Shown here piece after piece: positions 31,713-43,238 of a DNA stretch of 64,000 nt (within the stretch, counting starts at the first letter, position 1; every line of letters begins with the position of its first letter). Position numbers and translations under genes: made by a program. Origin of the DNA: Haliclona indistincta (lineage: Eukaryota; Porifera; Demospongiae; Haplosclerida; Chalinidae); the NCBI GenBank assembly GCA_964017065.1, contig OZ024783.1:9995367-10059366 (forward strand), in the 5' to 3' direction. The notes beneath the pieces were generated by a model. It made no database searches. It saw nothing but the letters and a program-made list of their open reading frames with translations, and was not told the origin of the DNA.

Positions 31713-32328
31713 ATGCCTCGGTGGGCGGAGCCACGAGGCATACAGTAGTTCGTTCGTTTGTTTGTCAGTCAGTCAGTCAGTCAGTCAGTCCGTCTGTTAC
31801 TTCAGTTTTGCGGCGCACGCTGAACGATGAGCCCTGAAACTAGCAATGCAAGTAGAACTCGATATTATCTCGCTTTTGAACATTTGAAACTTGTATACGA
31901 AGCTTCGTTCTCGAGTTATGGCGTGATTTGCTTACTTTGTTTACCGTTGCTGGCGATCTGGACTTCTCCAAAGGCAAAGCTGTCCACAGTTGACTGCCTA
32001 GAAGCTGATAGGTTAGAATTTTACTACAGGATAGCAGCGTAGGTCCAGAGAAATCGTGTAAGCAAGCTATGGAAGCTATCTCGCGCGTGTGCTGTGCTAA
32101 ACACTGTAGACACGCCCAGTTGAATTGTGGTCAGCACTGATTGGCTTCTGATTGCATAACTAAAGCATTGCATTGTGACTGCTGTACAGAAATCCTGTAT
32201 ACATGCGTCTGCAGTTGCTGTGTTTGTGGAATTGCTGTACTGGAATTGTGCTGTTGCTTAATTGTATAGTTTACAGTCGGTTGTCCCTCTGTGTGCTCCA
32301 CCGAGGCATCAGCACCTTTGGTGCCTAG
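31713..32328. mobile_element. TGCCTCGG-type MITE upstream of array gene 3
   Basis: A 616-bp insertion splits the conserved upstream block of gene 3; the uninterrupted version is upstream of gene 1 (AACTTGTTTTACATCAG). It begins with ATGCCTCGGTGGGCGGAGCC, whose first part recurs inverted near the other end (CCACCGAGGCAT), followed by a terminal hairpin GCACCTTTGGTGC. Flanks are TT on both sides. It contains a short (CAGT)n tract. A second copy is at 50613-51196. Confidence 0.8.
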
Positions 32329-32487
32329 TTTTACATCAGCAGTTTATTCTTTATACTGAAAGTAGCTTGTGTCACTGTAAAATAACAAAGAAATTGCAGA
32401 ATTGTGTACAAAAGGTCACAACAAAGTTAGTTAAAGTGCCACACTGATAGCTCGTGCTGAGAAAACACACTCTCTTTGCAAAGGACA

Positions 32488-33366
32488 ATGGAGGCAACAG
32501 GACAGAACTACAGCTTCTACTTCATAAGAGAATACTTGCCGCCAATGATATTATTTGTGTTGTGCACGGCATTGTCACTCCTTCTTATTCCGGTACAACT
32601 TTTGCTCAATCGATCTCCTAAACTTAAAAGGTATTTCAAGACTCATTTCTTGATAAAGCAAGTTTTCAGTACTTTGCTGAATAAGTGCATTGATAAATCT
32701 GGGAAACAAATTTACACTATCTTGAACTACAGAGTTCCAGAGAGGTACAAGGTCATGATGTTGGCTATGGCACTTTCTATGTTAGGAGCTGGAGGAGTGA
32801 CATTTTGTGATATTTATCTATTTGAAGATTCGTACATTTGCAGCACTGATCCAAACTTAGCTTGCTTTCCTGCATATCCCAATTTGACTACTCCACGCTT
32901 GGACTGCTCTGACACAAACTATTTGGAAGACAACAACATCACCTCCGTCATCTGCTACAGGCTTGTGTACAAACTAGGCCAAGCCACTGGAGGTGCACTT
33001 GGTACAATAGCAATAAATGTCTTGTTTATCATTATCATCACTGTGCTCCTTCTTAAAGTTTCCAATGGAAGTGAAAGCAACAAGCGTCGTGCAGTGCTCA
33101 CTATAGCTATACAGATCACTATAGTAGTGATAATGCTAATCTCAGTTGTTTTCCAAATTAAAGTTCTTCCAGCACCAGTATACTTTACACATGAAAAAGG
33201 AATAATTTTGTTCGTGGCAAGTGCATCTTTTGAATATATAATAATGTACAGTACTGTGCTCTTTCCTTGGTGGTCTTTCAGTAAAATAAATGACAAAGAT
33301 GAGAATGATAAAGAGGAGAGCAATGGAGAGTATAGAAGAGTAAGAGGAACATCAATACCAATATGA
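32488..33366 (+). CDS. Array gene 3: five-TM Cys-loop membrane protein (intact)
   Basis: 292 residues, very close to array gene 1 in the N-terminus, cytosolic loop, Cys loop (CSTDPNLACFP, RLDCSDT, NNITSVICYR) and tail (YRRVRGTSIPI). It diverges strongly between TM4 and TM5, where gene 1 has FLPGPKTTTLEK and this gene has KVLPAPVYFTHEK. The glycine zipper GQATGGALG at the start of TM3 is kept. The ATG at 32488 is chosen by alignment. It carries the family upstream block, but that block is split by the MITE at 31713-32328, so its expression may differ from its paralogues. Confidence 0.85.
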   Translation: MEATGQNYSFYFIREYLPPMILFVLCTALSLLLIPVQLLLNRSPKLKRYFKTHFLIKQVFSTLLNKCIDKSGKQIYTILNYRVPERYKVMMLAMALSMLGAGGVTFCDIYLFEDSYICSTDPNLACFPAYPNLTTPRLDCSDTNYLEDNNITSVICYRLVYKLGQATGGALGTIAINVLFIIIITVLLLKVSNGSESNKRRAVLTIAIQITIVVIMLISVVFQIKVLPAPVYFTHEKGIILFVASASFEYIIMYSTVLFPWWSFSKINDKDENDKEESNGEYRRVRGTSIPI

Positions 33367-33522
33367 GTCCGAGAAAATGCACAAACTTTAGCAAAAGTGA
33401 TACATACAGACTTCTGGTACATGTTTGTCTGTCCTGCTCTTTAGCTGTATGTCTTGTTGTTAGTAGAATCAAAAACTATTGTACGAAGTGCTAGCATCAA
33501 TGATCATGTCTGCAAGACCACT

Positions 33523-33596
33523 ACCTGTACTATAGTATCCACTGTGACACACCTGTACTATAGTATCCACTGTGACACACCTGTACTTGATGTTTT
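33523..33596. repeat. Two-and-a-half units of the 28-bp minisatellite
   Basis: Same unit as at 26362-27432, in the same position relative to the upstream gene, but unexpanded. It is followed by the same flank (TTGAAATAATTGTGTTCACT) in both places. Confidence 0.95.
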
Positions 33597-34434
33597 TGTT
33601 GAAATAATTGTGTTCACTTCACTCATTGACTTCTTGCATGTTGCTGACTTATTATAATTAAAAAAAATTATTTCGATATAATTATTTTATTGTATCACGT
33701 GATTCTGTCTGCCTCGTGCTATATAATCATATTTCAATCAGCTGAGCTGCCTTGTGGTGTACCCACTCGATATAACGCGTAATCTCAACAGTTTTATTAC
33801 AAGAATATGTAAAATTTCAATTAATATTATGATTCTTAACAAATTAACTCTGTAAATGCCGATGTATTGAGGTAGCCAAGGTTCTGTTTGTACATTTATT
33901 CGTTTGTAAATGCTTAATGAAAGATATAATCAAAGTCATGGTTCTGAAACTAAAACGTATATTCAAAAGCCAAAATAGCGACCCACTATTGTTGTGGTGA
34001 AGAACTACTTACAGCTAATATAGAAGCACGTCCATGTTATTCATTGCCCATAATGGTTCAAGAGAGAAATAATAAACTATTCCATTTAGTTATGCAAAGA
34101 ACTTGTGTTGTACACAAACCAGTATCAGTTCGATTCAAGCAATGCTAAATGATATTTGGGAAAACTTTCACTTTTATATTCCATACTATTGTGCAATGGT
34201 TAATACTTTATTGTACACAGACAGTATGTGAATTGCTAGTTTGTATCAACTATGTCACAATGTTATAACTTGTTTACAATAGCAATGTATTCTTTATACT
34301 GAAAGTAGCTTACATCACAGTAAAAATGTCAAAGAAAGTGTACAGGAAGAGCTAAGTCAAATAATCAACAAACTGACAGTACAGCCATACTGACAGCTAG
34401 CACTGAGAAAAAATTGCGCTCTTCACATAGGACA

Positions 34435-35331
34435 ATGGAGGCAACAGGACAGACTTACAGCTACTACTTCACTAGAGAGTTCTTGCCGCCATTAATCCTC
34501 TTTGTCTTGTACACAGCACTATCACTCCTTCTTATTCCAGTACAACTTATGCTCAATCGATGTCCTAGACTAAAAGGTATTTTAAGACTCAATTCTTGAT
34601 AAAGCAAGTTTTCAACACTCTGTTGAATAAATCAACAGACAAAAATGGAAAAACGATTTACATTATAATGAAATACAGAGTTCCAGCGAGACACAAGGTC
34701 ATGATGTTGGCTATGGCACTTTCTATGTTAGGAGCTGGAGGAGTGACATTTTGTGATATTTATCTATTTGAAGATTCATACATCTGCAGCACTGATCCAA
34801 ATTTGGTTTGCTTTCCTGCATATCCTAACTTGACCACTCCACGCTTGGACTGCTCTGACACAAGCTATTTGGAAAACAACAACATCACCTCCGTCATCTG
34901 CTACAGGCCTGTGTTCAAACTAGGCCAAGCCACTGGAGGTGCACTTGGTATAATAACAACGTATGTTCTCTACATTATGTTCATTACTGTGCTCCTTCTT
35001 AAAGTGTCTAATGGAAGCAGATTTACCAAGCGTCGTGCAGTGCTCACTATAGCTATACAGATCACTATAGTAGTGATAACACTAGTCACAGCTGTTTCAA
35101 CATTATCTCTTCCAGCACCAATATCCGCTACCAATGAAAAACGAGTATTTTCATTCATGACATATGGATCTTTTTTGCTATAATATATTGTATAGTACCG
35201 TGCTCTTTCCTTGGTGGTCTTTTAAAAAAATAAACAGCAAAGAAGATGACAACAAGGAGAACGAAAAAGAAGAAGAAGATGAGGGCAATGGAGAGTATAG
35301 AAGAATAAGAGGAACTTCAATACCGATATGA
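34435..35331 (+). pseudogene. Array gene 4: five-TM family copy with two frameshifts
   Basis: The reading starts MEATGQ and is collinear with genes 1-3 to the terminal RGTSIPI. A one-base loss near 34571 (CTAAAAGG where paralogues have CTTAAAAGG) breaks the frame in the cytosolic loop. A one-base gain in a six-T run near 35171 breaks it just before TM5. Between the breaks the Cys loop, TM3 and TM4 are intact and well conserved. The tail is extended by an extra acidic stretch. It is a young pseudogene, or an intact gene with two sequencing errors. One break is in a homopolymer, the other not clearly so. Confidence 0.82.
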
Positions 35332-36168
35332 TTCACAGGTGGACTCTGTGATATTGTACATGTACTTTTGTCCGTTGTAGTCTTTGCTGCAATGTATTAT
35401 GTCTCTTATAGTAGAATTAACCTGTTGCACAAAGTGCCTGTACCAATTCTCACATCTGCTATATCAGCAAGACCACAGTGACGCGTATGTAATGCATAGT
35501 TGTGTTTGATGATGTTTTATAAAAAGCAAGCGCATGCATGTCGTAAAATACATTATTATAAAGCAAATGGAGCTAATGTAAGTAGTGTATTAAGCTGTGC
35601 CATAAATAATAAACAAAGGAAAGAGGCAAAAACAAAATAAACAAGGAAATAAAAGAAAAAGGAGAAGAAGAAAAGAATAAATAGTGCACTAGGTATTGCA
35701 CAGTTCGGGAAGAACATAGCCATCAGTCATCTGAGTGATAGATCTCCATTTAGTCCTGGATCCACGCAAGCATATCTTTACTGGCTATAGGCTGGTATTG
35801 ACAGAGAGTCCATAATAATGTTCAGCCCGCACTGATGTAGGGATACATGGTCTAATATCTAGTCAATCATGTTACCATTTCCTTGTCGGTTTACATTGTG
35901 GACTAATGGTAAATTTCTTCATCCTACAACCTTTTGATTTCGATATAAATCTTTTAATTTCACTTTATTACACATAAAGATTCGTCTATGGTATTTTGAG
36001 TAATACACTTCATCTGGTCACGAGTGCCCACAGCAACTATGTCATAATGTTATGTAACTCGTTATTCATTAGCAGTTTATTCTATAATACTGAAAGTGGC
36101 AAGTGACTAAGGAACTGCAGGAAATATCGAATTTGAACAGCTAAGTAGACAGTAGCTACAACAGTTCA
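35332..36168. other. Non-coding stretch with solo foldback arm
   Basis: No gene. About 35829-35958 is a lone, degraded arm of the hairpin-ended foldback family (shares GATGTAGGGAT, GTTTACATTGTGGAC and CCTTTTGATTTCGATA). About 36000-36168 resembles the array upstream block. Confidence 0.65.
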
Positions 36169-36216
36169 ATGAGAGTGATCAGACGTGTGTATCCACTAAG
36201 AAGAATATCCATTATT

Positions 36217-37103
36217 ATGAACAACCCAATGGACGTAGGACAAACGTACAGCTACTACTACACAAGAGAGTACTTGCCAACTCTGATCTTTTCTGTCTTG
36301 TGTGTGGCACTATCGCTACTTCTTATTCCAGTGCAACTCTTGCTCAAAGAAAGCCCTATACTAAAGCGCTATTTCAAGACAGAATTCTTCATAAAGCTTG
36401 TTTTCAGCACTATGCTGAACAAACACAGAGATAGAAATGGAAAAAAGGTTTATACTATATTGGACTATAAAGTTTCAATAAGATACAAAGTCATGATGTT
36501 GGCTGTAGCACTTTCTCTGATAGGAATTGCAGGAGGGTCGTTTTGGTACCACTTTTTATTTGAAAAATCTCATATTTGCAGCACTGATCCAGACTTGGCT
36601 TGCTTTCCTGCATATCCTAACATGACTACACCACGTTTGGACTGCTCTGACACGAGCTATTTGGAAGAGCGCAACATCACCTCCGTCATCTGCTACAGAT
36701 ATGCATACAATCTAACCAGAGCCATCGGATCTGGACTTGGTTTAATAGCAGTTAATGCTCTGTTTACTATCATCATCACTGTGCTTCTTCTCAAAGTGTC
36801 TAACGGAAGTGAATGGACCAAGTGTACTTTGTCGTGCAGTACTCACTGTAGCTATTCAGCTCACTATGGTAACAATACTGGAAGCATGCACAGCCCTTTT
36901 ATCATACCTTACATTAAATAGCAAATTAGAAACTACACGATTGCTGTTTAGTATTATGATCAATAGTTGCCTGATTTATACACCAGTATACAGTGCAGTG
37001 CTCTTTCCATGGTGGTCTTTTAAAAAACATCGAGGAAGAAGAAAGTGAACAGGAGAGCAATGGAGAGTATAGAAGAGTAAGAGGAACATCAATACCAATA
37101 TGA
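36217..37103 (+). pseudogene. Array gene 5: five-TM family copy with frame breaks
   Basis: It is collinear with the family from MNNPMDVGQTYSYY (an upstream in-frame ATG exists at 36169). A 7-bp insertion (about 36825-36831, TACTTTG-like) after SNGSEWTK shifts the frame before TM4. A change in the A run at 37022-37027 shifts it again after FPWWSFK. Beyond that, the expected acidic tail and YRRVRGTSIPI are present out of frame. The glycine zipper is weakened (first glycine replaced). The 7-bp insertion cannot be a homopolymer error, so this copy is most likely a true pseudogene encoding only TM1-TM3. Confidence 0.82.
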
Positions 37104-37430
37104 GTCAGAACACTTTTATTACACATTGCATCTTCGAACCTGATAACAGACAAACTTTTGACATTAATTTTATTCTTATTTGTGACATTGTTTATAGCAA
37201 TTAACTGACCATTTTGTGATATCCTGTCACTACGATCAGCATGCAAACACAAGCAATTCCATTCCAAAACAAACACACAATGTGTCGGATTAGTACTGTA
37301 ACTGATGTATATGTTAATAAAGCAAATATGCTACATCAACATTGATTCATAACCAACCTATGCTATAGACATCTGATAATACACTCAGTGCTAACATTAT
37401 GCAGACATCTGAATAGTAGATGATACTAGG

Positions 37431-38406
37431 ATGATGGAAGCTACTCTTGCTGTAGTGAGTGCATTTCTGACAGTGTGTGTTGTTAGTGAGTTCACTCCTG
37501 TTGTCTACGAGATCACATCAACTTCACAATGTGATCAGCAGATACAATTCGACTATGATCAATGGTTGATGAATTCTCTACAGATAGTCCATCAGCAGCT
37601 ACCTCCTCCAGGATGCAACCCTCCTCGAACATGTAGAGATGTTCTTCGCTGCAACTCATCTGCCTCCTCAGGCTACTACCAGATCCAGGCTGCCAATGGC
37701 CCAGCTGTGCAGGTCTACTGTGACATGGAGGGGACTAACTGTGGAGGAGAGGGAGGCTGGATAAGAGTGGCTCATCTCAACGTGACTGACCCATCCAGTC
37801 AGTGTCCTGATGGCTCCAGACTAGTGACTGCTAACAATGTGAGGTTCTGTACTAGAGATACCAGCAGTGCTGGATGTCGAATCATCGCAAGTGAATCATT
37901 TGGACTGTCTTACTCTCAAGTTTGTGGTTATGCTCGAGGATATTCCTATCGTTCTCCAGGAGCATTTGAAACGGGCCTAATGTGTTACTCAGTGGTAACT
38001 ATGTTGATGGTGTCTCGATAACCTATGGCACACCACCTACTCACATATGGACCTATGCTGCTGGATTTGTTGAGGGTGACAACTCTCCAGCAAATTTATT
38101 CAACTGTCCATGCAACGCTATGATAGATGTGAACATTCTTCCTGGGTTTGTGGGCAGTGACTACTACTGTGAGGCTGGTTCTCTTCGCGAAGAACCGATT
38201 TGGTACACTAACGACACTCTTTGGGATGGTATGCAGTGTGGAGGAGTGGAGGGACCTTGTTGTAACCACATTGGACTGCCCTGGTTCCACAAGACCCCTT
38301 ATCAATTTCGACCGCTGCCACTATCACTACACGTGTCTGTATGAACGAAGACATCACAACTAATGTAGATCTTGGTATTGAACAGTTTGAACTCTACGTT
38401 CAATAA
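37431..38406 (+). pseudogene. Fibrinogen-related secreted protein with two single-base breaks
   Basis: It has a signal peptide (first about 19 residues), then PRTCRDVL and the motif SGYYQIQAANGPAVQVYCDM followed by GGWIRVAHLN. This is the short fibrinogen-related family common in sponges and cnidarians, probably an extracellular lectin-like recognition protein. Frame 1 ends at 38021. The expected continuation (NYVDGVSITYG, WTYAAGF, LWDGMQCGG, GPCCNHIGLPWFHKT) lies in the next frame from about 37976. The family C-terminus (RVCMNED...FELYVQ, stop at 38404-38406) is in the third frame. Both breaks are consistent with loss of one base in short G (37973-37975) and C (38295-38298) runs. If these are sequencing errors, the gene is intact. 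Unrelated to the surrounding array. Confidence 0.8.
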
Positions 38407-39164
38407 ACTTACTTGCGAAATATTTTTCGTGACTAATGGACCTATTTGTATGTGTTTTGTGTAAAGTAAGTTGTTTTATTTATTATCCATACATGTAGTT
38501 GTTGGTCTTAGGTATGTTAGAGCTGACTGATAAAAGTAGTGTGTATTCCTTGAGTGGTCAATTGCTATCGTAAATTTAATATCAAACTGCTAAAATGCTT
38601 GGGACAAACACTACACTTATAATAAAATCCAACATTTGGGACTTTCGACAGAGTGGTTGAAGAGTGTGGGGTAGTTTTAGACCATAATTTTGGAGGGTAC
38701 ATAAATTATTCATTGAAGGTGTGGTCATTATGTAATAATAAGCTAGAATAAGTGACATTACATACACAGTACTCAATCTAGAGCATAAAACTTTAACAGC
38801 ACAACAACGAGCAAGTGAAATTACTGTTAAATCTTTTGGAAAATTTTACAAAAACAACCACAGGTCATCTATAATGATGCTTGCAAGTATGAGAAGGATG
38901 TTTTTGCAATCGCCAGCCAAGAGTTTTATATTTCATGCTATTTATTTTTCATTGAAAACCACTTGTAATGTTATTTTGTTGCATATCGAAAATACAAAAT
39001 TGGCTAACTGCCAAAAACAGGATTGCACTGAAAAACATGGTCATTAATTACAGTATTCATAGAGCACAGTGAGCAATAATATATAACAGTCAACACAGAG
39101 AGACTACACTTCAGGTTGAACAAGTTTTTGTGGGACTGAGAACTTCTACTACTACTACAAGACA
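38407..39164. other. Intergenic stretch before array gene 6
   Basis: AT-rich, no gene or repeat recognised. The last 100 bp probably include the 5' UTR of array gene 6. Confidence 0.4.
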
Positions 39165-40046
39165 ATGAAGGTGACTGGACAGACGTACAGCTACTACTTC
39201 ACTAGAGAGTACTTACCGCCATCCATCTTCTTTATCTTGTGCATAATTGTAACGCTCCTTCTTATTCCTGTACAGCTTTTACTCAAACGTAGCCCTATAT
39301 TGAAACGCCATTTCAAGGCAGACTTCTTAATAAAGCATGTTTTCAGTTCAGTGCTGAATAAACAGAGAAACAGAAATGGTAAAACAGTTTATACTATATT
39401 GGACTATAAAGTTCCAAAGAGCTACAAGGTCATAATGCTGGCTATAGCACTTTCTCTGATAGGAGTTGCAGGAAAGACGTTTTGGAATGTCTACTTATTT
39501 GAAAAATCCTACATTTGCGGCACTGATCCAAAATTGGCTTGTTTTCCTGCACAACCAAATCTGACTACTCCACGCTTGGACTGCTCTGACATAGCCTATT
39601 TGGAAGACAACAACATCACCTCCATCATCTGCTACAGATATATATACAATCTAAGTGGCGCAACTGGAGCTGCACTTGGTATAATAGTGATTGATGCTCT
39701 GTTTATTATTATTGGTACTGTGATACTTCTCAAACTCTCTAACGGAAGTGAATGGATCAAATGTCGTGCAGTCCTCACTGTATCTTTTCAGATCACTATA
39801 GTAGCACTGATAGCTGTTTACATAGCTGTTCTAGCGTATGTGTTTCCAACTACAGGAAATTACACTATAGAAATTCAAGTTTTGTTCATCACAGAAAACG
39901 CATTTACTCTTTATACAATACTATACAGCACAGTGCTCTTTCCATGGTGGTCCTTTAAAAAGATGAAAGACAAAAAAGAAGATGGTGATGATGAAGGGAG
40001 TAATGGAGAGTATAGAAGAGTGACAGGAACATCAATACCGATATGA
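39165..40046 (+). CDS. Array gene 6: five-TM Cys-loop membrane protein (intact)
   Basis: 293 residues starting MKVTGQTYSYYF. All family features are present: TM1 with LLLIPVQLLL, basic loop with YTILDYKVPKSYK, TM2, the four-cysteine loop (C before GTDPKLACFP, then RLDCSD and NNITSIICYR), TM3, TM4, a variable outer loop with an extra glycosylation site (NYT), TM5 ending FPWWSFKK, and an acidic tail ending YRRVTGTSIPI. Relative to gene 1 the glycine zipper reads SGATGAALG. It is closest to array gene 5. The ATG is unambiguous because upstream codons diverge. Confidence 0.86.
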   Translation: MKVTGQTYSYYFTREYLPPSIFFILCIIVTLLLIPVQLLLKRSPILKRHFKADFLIKHVFSSVLNKQRNRNGKTVYTILDYKVPKSYKVIMLAIALSLIGVAGKTFWNVYLFEKSYICGTDPKLACFPAQPNLTTPRLDCSDIAYLEDNNITSIICYRYIYNLSGATGAALGIIVIDALFIIIGTVILLKLSNGSEWIKCRAVLTVSFQITIVALIAVYIAVLAYVFPTTGNYTIEIQVLFITENAFTLYTILYSTVLFPWWSFKKMKDKKEDGDDEGSNGEYRRVTGTSIPI

Positions 40047-40574
40047 GTCAGAGAAGATCCCTAAAGCTTTGCATGATACAGTGTAGGTAGCTATAGATTT
40101 CTGACATTGATTCAAGTCATTTTAATGCTCTTGTTTTGTGTTACAAAGATTGCTTGTAAGCTACAAACTGCTTTTTGATTATTCTTGCATATACATCCAC
40201 TTTTTGAACATTTTGTCAATTACATTTCCAGCTCATTTTGTGTACAATACTAGTAGTGAATTTGTTTATGTTACAAATCGATTTCATTATTAGTCATAGT
40301 ATTAGTAACCACGCCACAAGTGCATTCAAACATGCGTAAAAAGTAGTTGTATTTGTTGAAAACTAGTAATTTACAAACTCTTCTAATAAAACATCAAGCA
40401 TTGCAAGCTGTATAGCATCGTAGTGAGAGAGCTTGTTGGTCTTGTTGATACAGCAGACATGAGAGTTGATACAGAAACTTCAGTTTTTACATAAACGTGG
40501 TACATTGCCATAAAAAAAACAGGACAGACAAATTTATACACAAAGTATAAGTACAATATCACGGAGCATCTGTA

Positions 40575-40790
40575 TGAGGTGTGTGAATTTTCTCAGACTC
40601 ATATTGGTATTGATGTTCCTTTTGCGCCTATATACTCTCTATAATACTCTCCCCATCATTTTTTGTGATTTATTTTTTTGAAAAGACCACCAAGGAAAGA
40701 GCACATTGCTGTACATTGTTATGTTCATAGCCACAGTGAGCATTGCACGACGCTTGCTGCTTCCACTTCTGTTAAAGTGTTAGGCCAGAG
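40575..40790 (-). pseudogene. Inverted 3' fragment of an array gene
   Basis: The minus strand matches the start of TM4 (KRRAMLTVA-like), then jumps directly to YSNVLFPWWSF and a degraded tail ending GTSIPI. The sequence between TM4 and TM5 is deleted, and the frame is broken in the tail. It is the only family member on the minus strand, about 530 bp past gene 6, so it marks an inversion or inverted duplication. Confidence 0.82.
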
Positions 40791-42335
40791 TTTATGCTGT
40801 GGCCATTTGTTCACCTTCTTCGCTCACAAAGGTGATAAAACATGATTTCTCACTTTTTTATTTACAGTACTAGTAACCACTAATACAGCATGACTATGGT
40901 CAAACAAGAAATAGAATTGCAATCCCATATGTGAGCAGATTTGAGAAAAAGAGTCACTTCACTCCTACAATTTTTGAACGCACGCTTGTTTTCAAATAAC
41001 TGCTACTCAGTCAAACATTACTGAAACTCACTGAAACAATTTGATCATTCTGCTTGCTGTTTAAGAGCAATGGTACTAATTTTGGATGAATGGCAGCAAG
41101 TTGAAAACATGCAAATTGCAGGAGCAAAGTGGCACTTTTCTTAAATCCGCTCACATCATGTATTTGAACATAATTGCATATCATGTGAAAGCAAACATTG
41201 ATGTATTTGCATCCACATCATGTATAACATTATTCACTTCAATGTTACCAAAAACACACCTCAAAAAACCTGTTTGATCGATAAATAAACAAACAGTAAT
41301 ATGTAAAAATTAGATTAAATTTTAGTTATATCAGAGCATATTACGCGACCTCCAGCCAATCGGATTGCTTGCTTGCTTGCAATGTGTCACCTGCCAGTAG
41401 ATAAACACATTTTTCGTGCACTAAGTTCTTCATGCACACTTAAGGCACAAGAATGCGGAGGTTGTATGGTAAGCACTGTAGCAGTGTAATATGTGATTCA
41501 AAGCACTCGGGTCTCAAATGCAGATAGTGCACTTGCCTTCAGCTCGTGCATTATCACGTGATTCAACCGTTTTTGATCATGCCCTCGTGCTTTTCTAACC
41601 GTGTAATGCACTGCCATGTGTGATAACTATTGCTTATGATGATCTGGAGGCTTTAAGCACACAGAAAGAACCCCCAATTTGTGTCAATGTTGAAGTGATG
41701 TAACAGTGTTGTGAACGGAGTAACGGACTTGTATATGCCTATGTCTGTAAATGGCTATGCTCACATGTAATTTGTGTGTTTGACAACAGTAGAGGTGCTG
41801 AGCAAAGCTACAGATGGTACAGAAGCATGAGATGCTTGACACTCACGCATGTGGTAAACTCACATTAAAAACAGTCACACTACACTCAAGGTGTATCTCA
41901 AAACTCTGCGAAATCAGAAATTAAGTTTCCATGAATGATAGTACATTATGAAGCCATCAACATGACCGACCAATGTACAATAGCTTAAAATCAAGAAATC
42001 TCCATTTCTTGGCTCTCCTTACGTCACCATGCAGTAAATAGCTTCATTGCTATTATATTCATACCTTGATGATGAAACAAATATTGTGAGAAATAATACT
42101 TTTCATCTCTGATATAATTTCAGATTCCATTCCTGTCATGTCACTGCATAGTTGATGTAGTTTCGCTCAAAACAAAGCCCACAGCTATCCTTAAAACACA
42201 GGATTATCACCAAGAATCAGCTAAGTTCATGCCCGCAGCATAAAAAAGGAAAGTGAGCTATTACTGTGGATGACAACTGTGTTAAATAGCAGAGTTTATC
42301 AAGATCTATAAAAGACGTTTCTCTGACACAGCAAA
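40791..42335. other. Intergenic stretch before array gene 7
   Basis: No gene is supported. Short frames here have no family similarity. AT-rich, with no clear transposon ends. Confidence 0.4.
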
Positions 42336-43238
42336 ATGGAAACAACAGGGCAGGTCTACAGCTACTACTTCACAAGAGAATGCTGTCCACAAATCGTTCT
42401 TTTGATTCTGTGGGCACTAGCGCTACTTCTTATTCCCGTACAACTGATGCTCAATCGGAGCCACAAAGTACAGCGCCATTGCATCACACAATTCTTGATT
42501 GAGAATGTATTTAGCATTATGTTGAACAAACGCATTGATAGAGATGGTAAAGAGGTCTGCACCATATTGAACTACAGAATTCCAGATAGATACAAGGTCC
42601 TGATGTAGGCTATGATGCTCACTCTCATGGGAGTTGCGTGGGTGCTGTTCTGGGATATTTTTCTCTTCCAAGAAACACACAGTTGTAGCACTAATGCAGA
42701 CCTGGCTTGCTTTCCTGCATATCCTAACATGACCACTCCACGCTTGGACTGCTCTGACACAAGCTATTTAGAAGACAACAACATCACCTCCGTCATCTGC
42801 TACAGGTTTGTGTTCAGATTGGGCCTTGCTACAGGAGCTGCTTTTGGTGAGGTAACCACTATTACTATGATCATTGCTACTATCACCTTGCTCCTTCTCA
42901 AAGTTTCCAACGGAAGTGAATGGAACAAGCATCGTGCAGTGCTCACTATAGCTATACAGATCATTACTGTAGCGATAGCAGTGGGTGCCGCCATAGCAAT
43001 ATATGTGGTTGATAGGAGCACGTCATCAGTTGAATTACAAGCAATCAGAATCGTGAGAGACTCGTCAGTCACGTATACAGTGATATATAGCACTGTGCTG
43101 TTTCCATGGTGGTCCTTCAAGAAAATGAAAGACAATGAAAATGAAGAAGATTATTACATCAAAGAACAATATAAAACAAGAAGAATAGGAATCTTAGCAA
43201 CTGTATTAGTGAGGTGGCTTAACAGCCAAATTTGCTGA
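42336..43238 (+). pseudogene. Array gene 7: nonsense codon plus transposon-captured tail
   Basis: It is collinear with the family from METTGQVYSYYF to FPWWSFKKMKD. A TAG at 42606-42608 lies where paralogues have TTG (VMMLAMA), stopping translation at the start of TM2. After the acidic tail begins, the frame runs into the left arm of a long-inverted-repeat transposon (from about 43204), which supplies the last dozen residues and the stop. The normal YRRVRGTSIPI end is lost. Downstream of the stop the Cys loop (CSTNADLACFP, NNITSVICYR) and TM3-TM5 are well preserved, so inactivation is recent. Confidence 0.85.
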
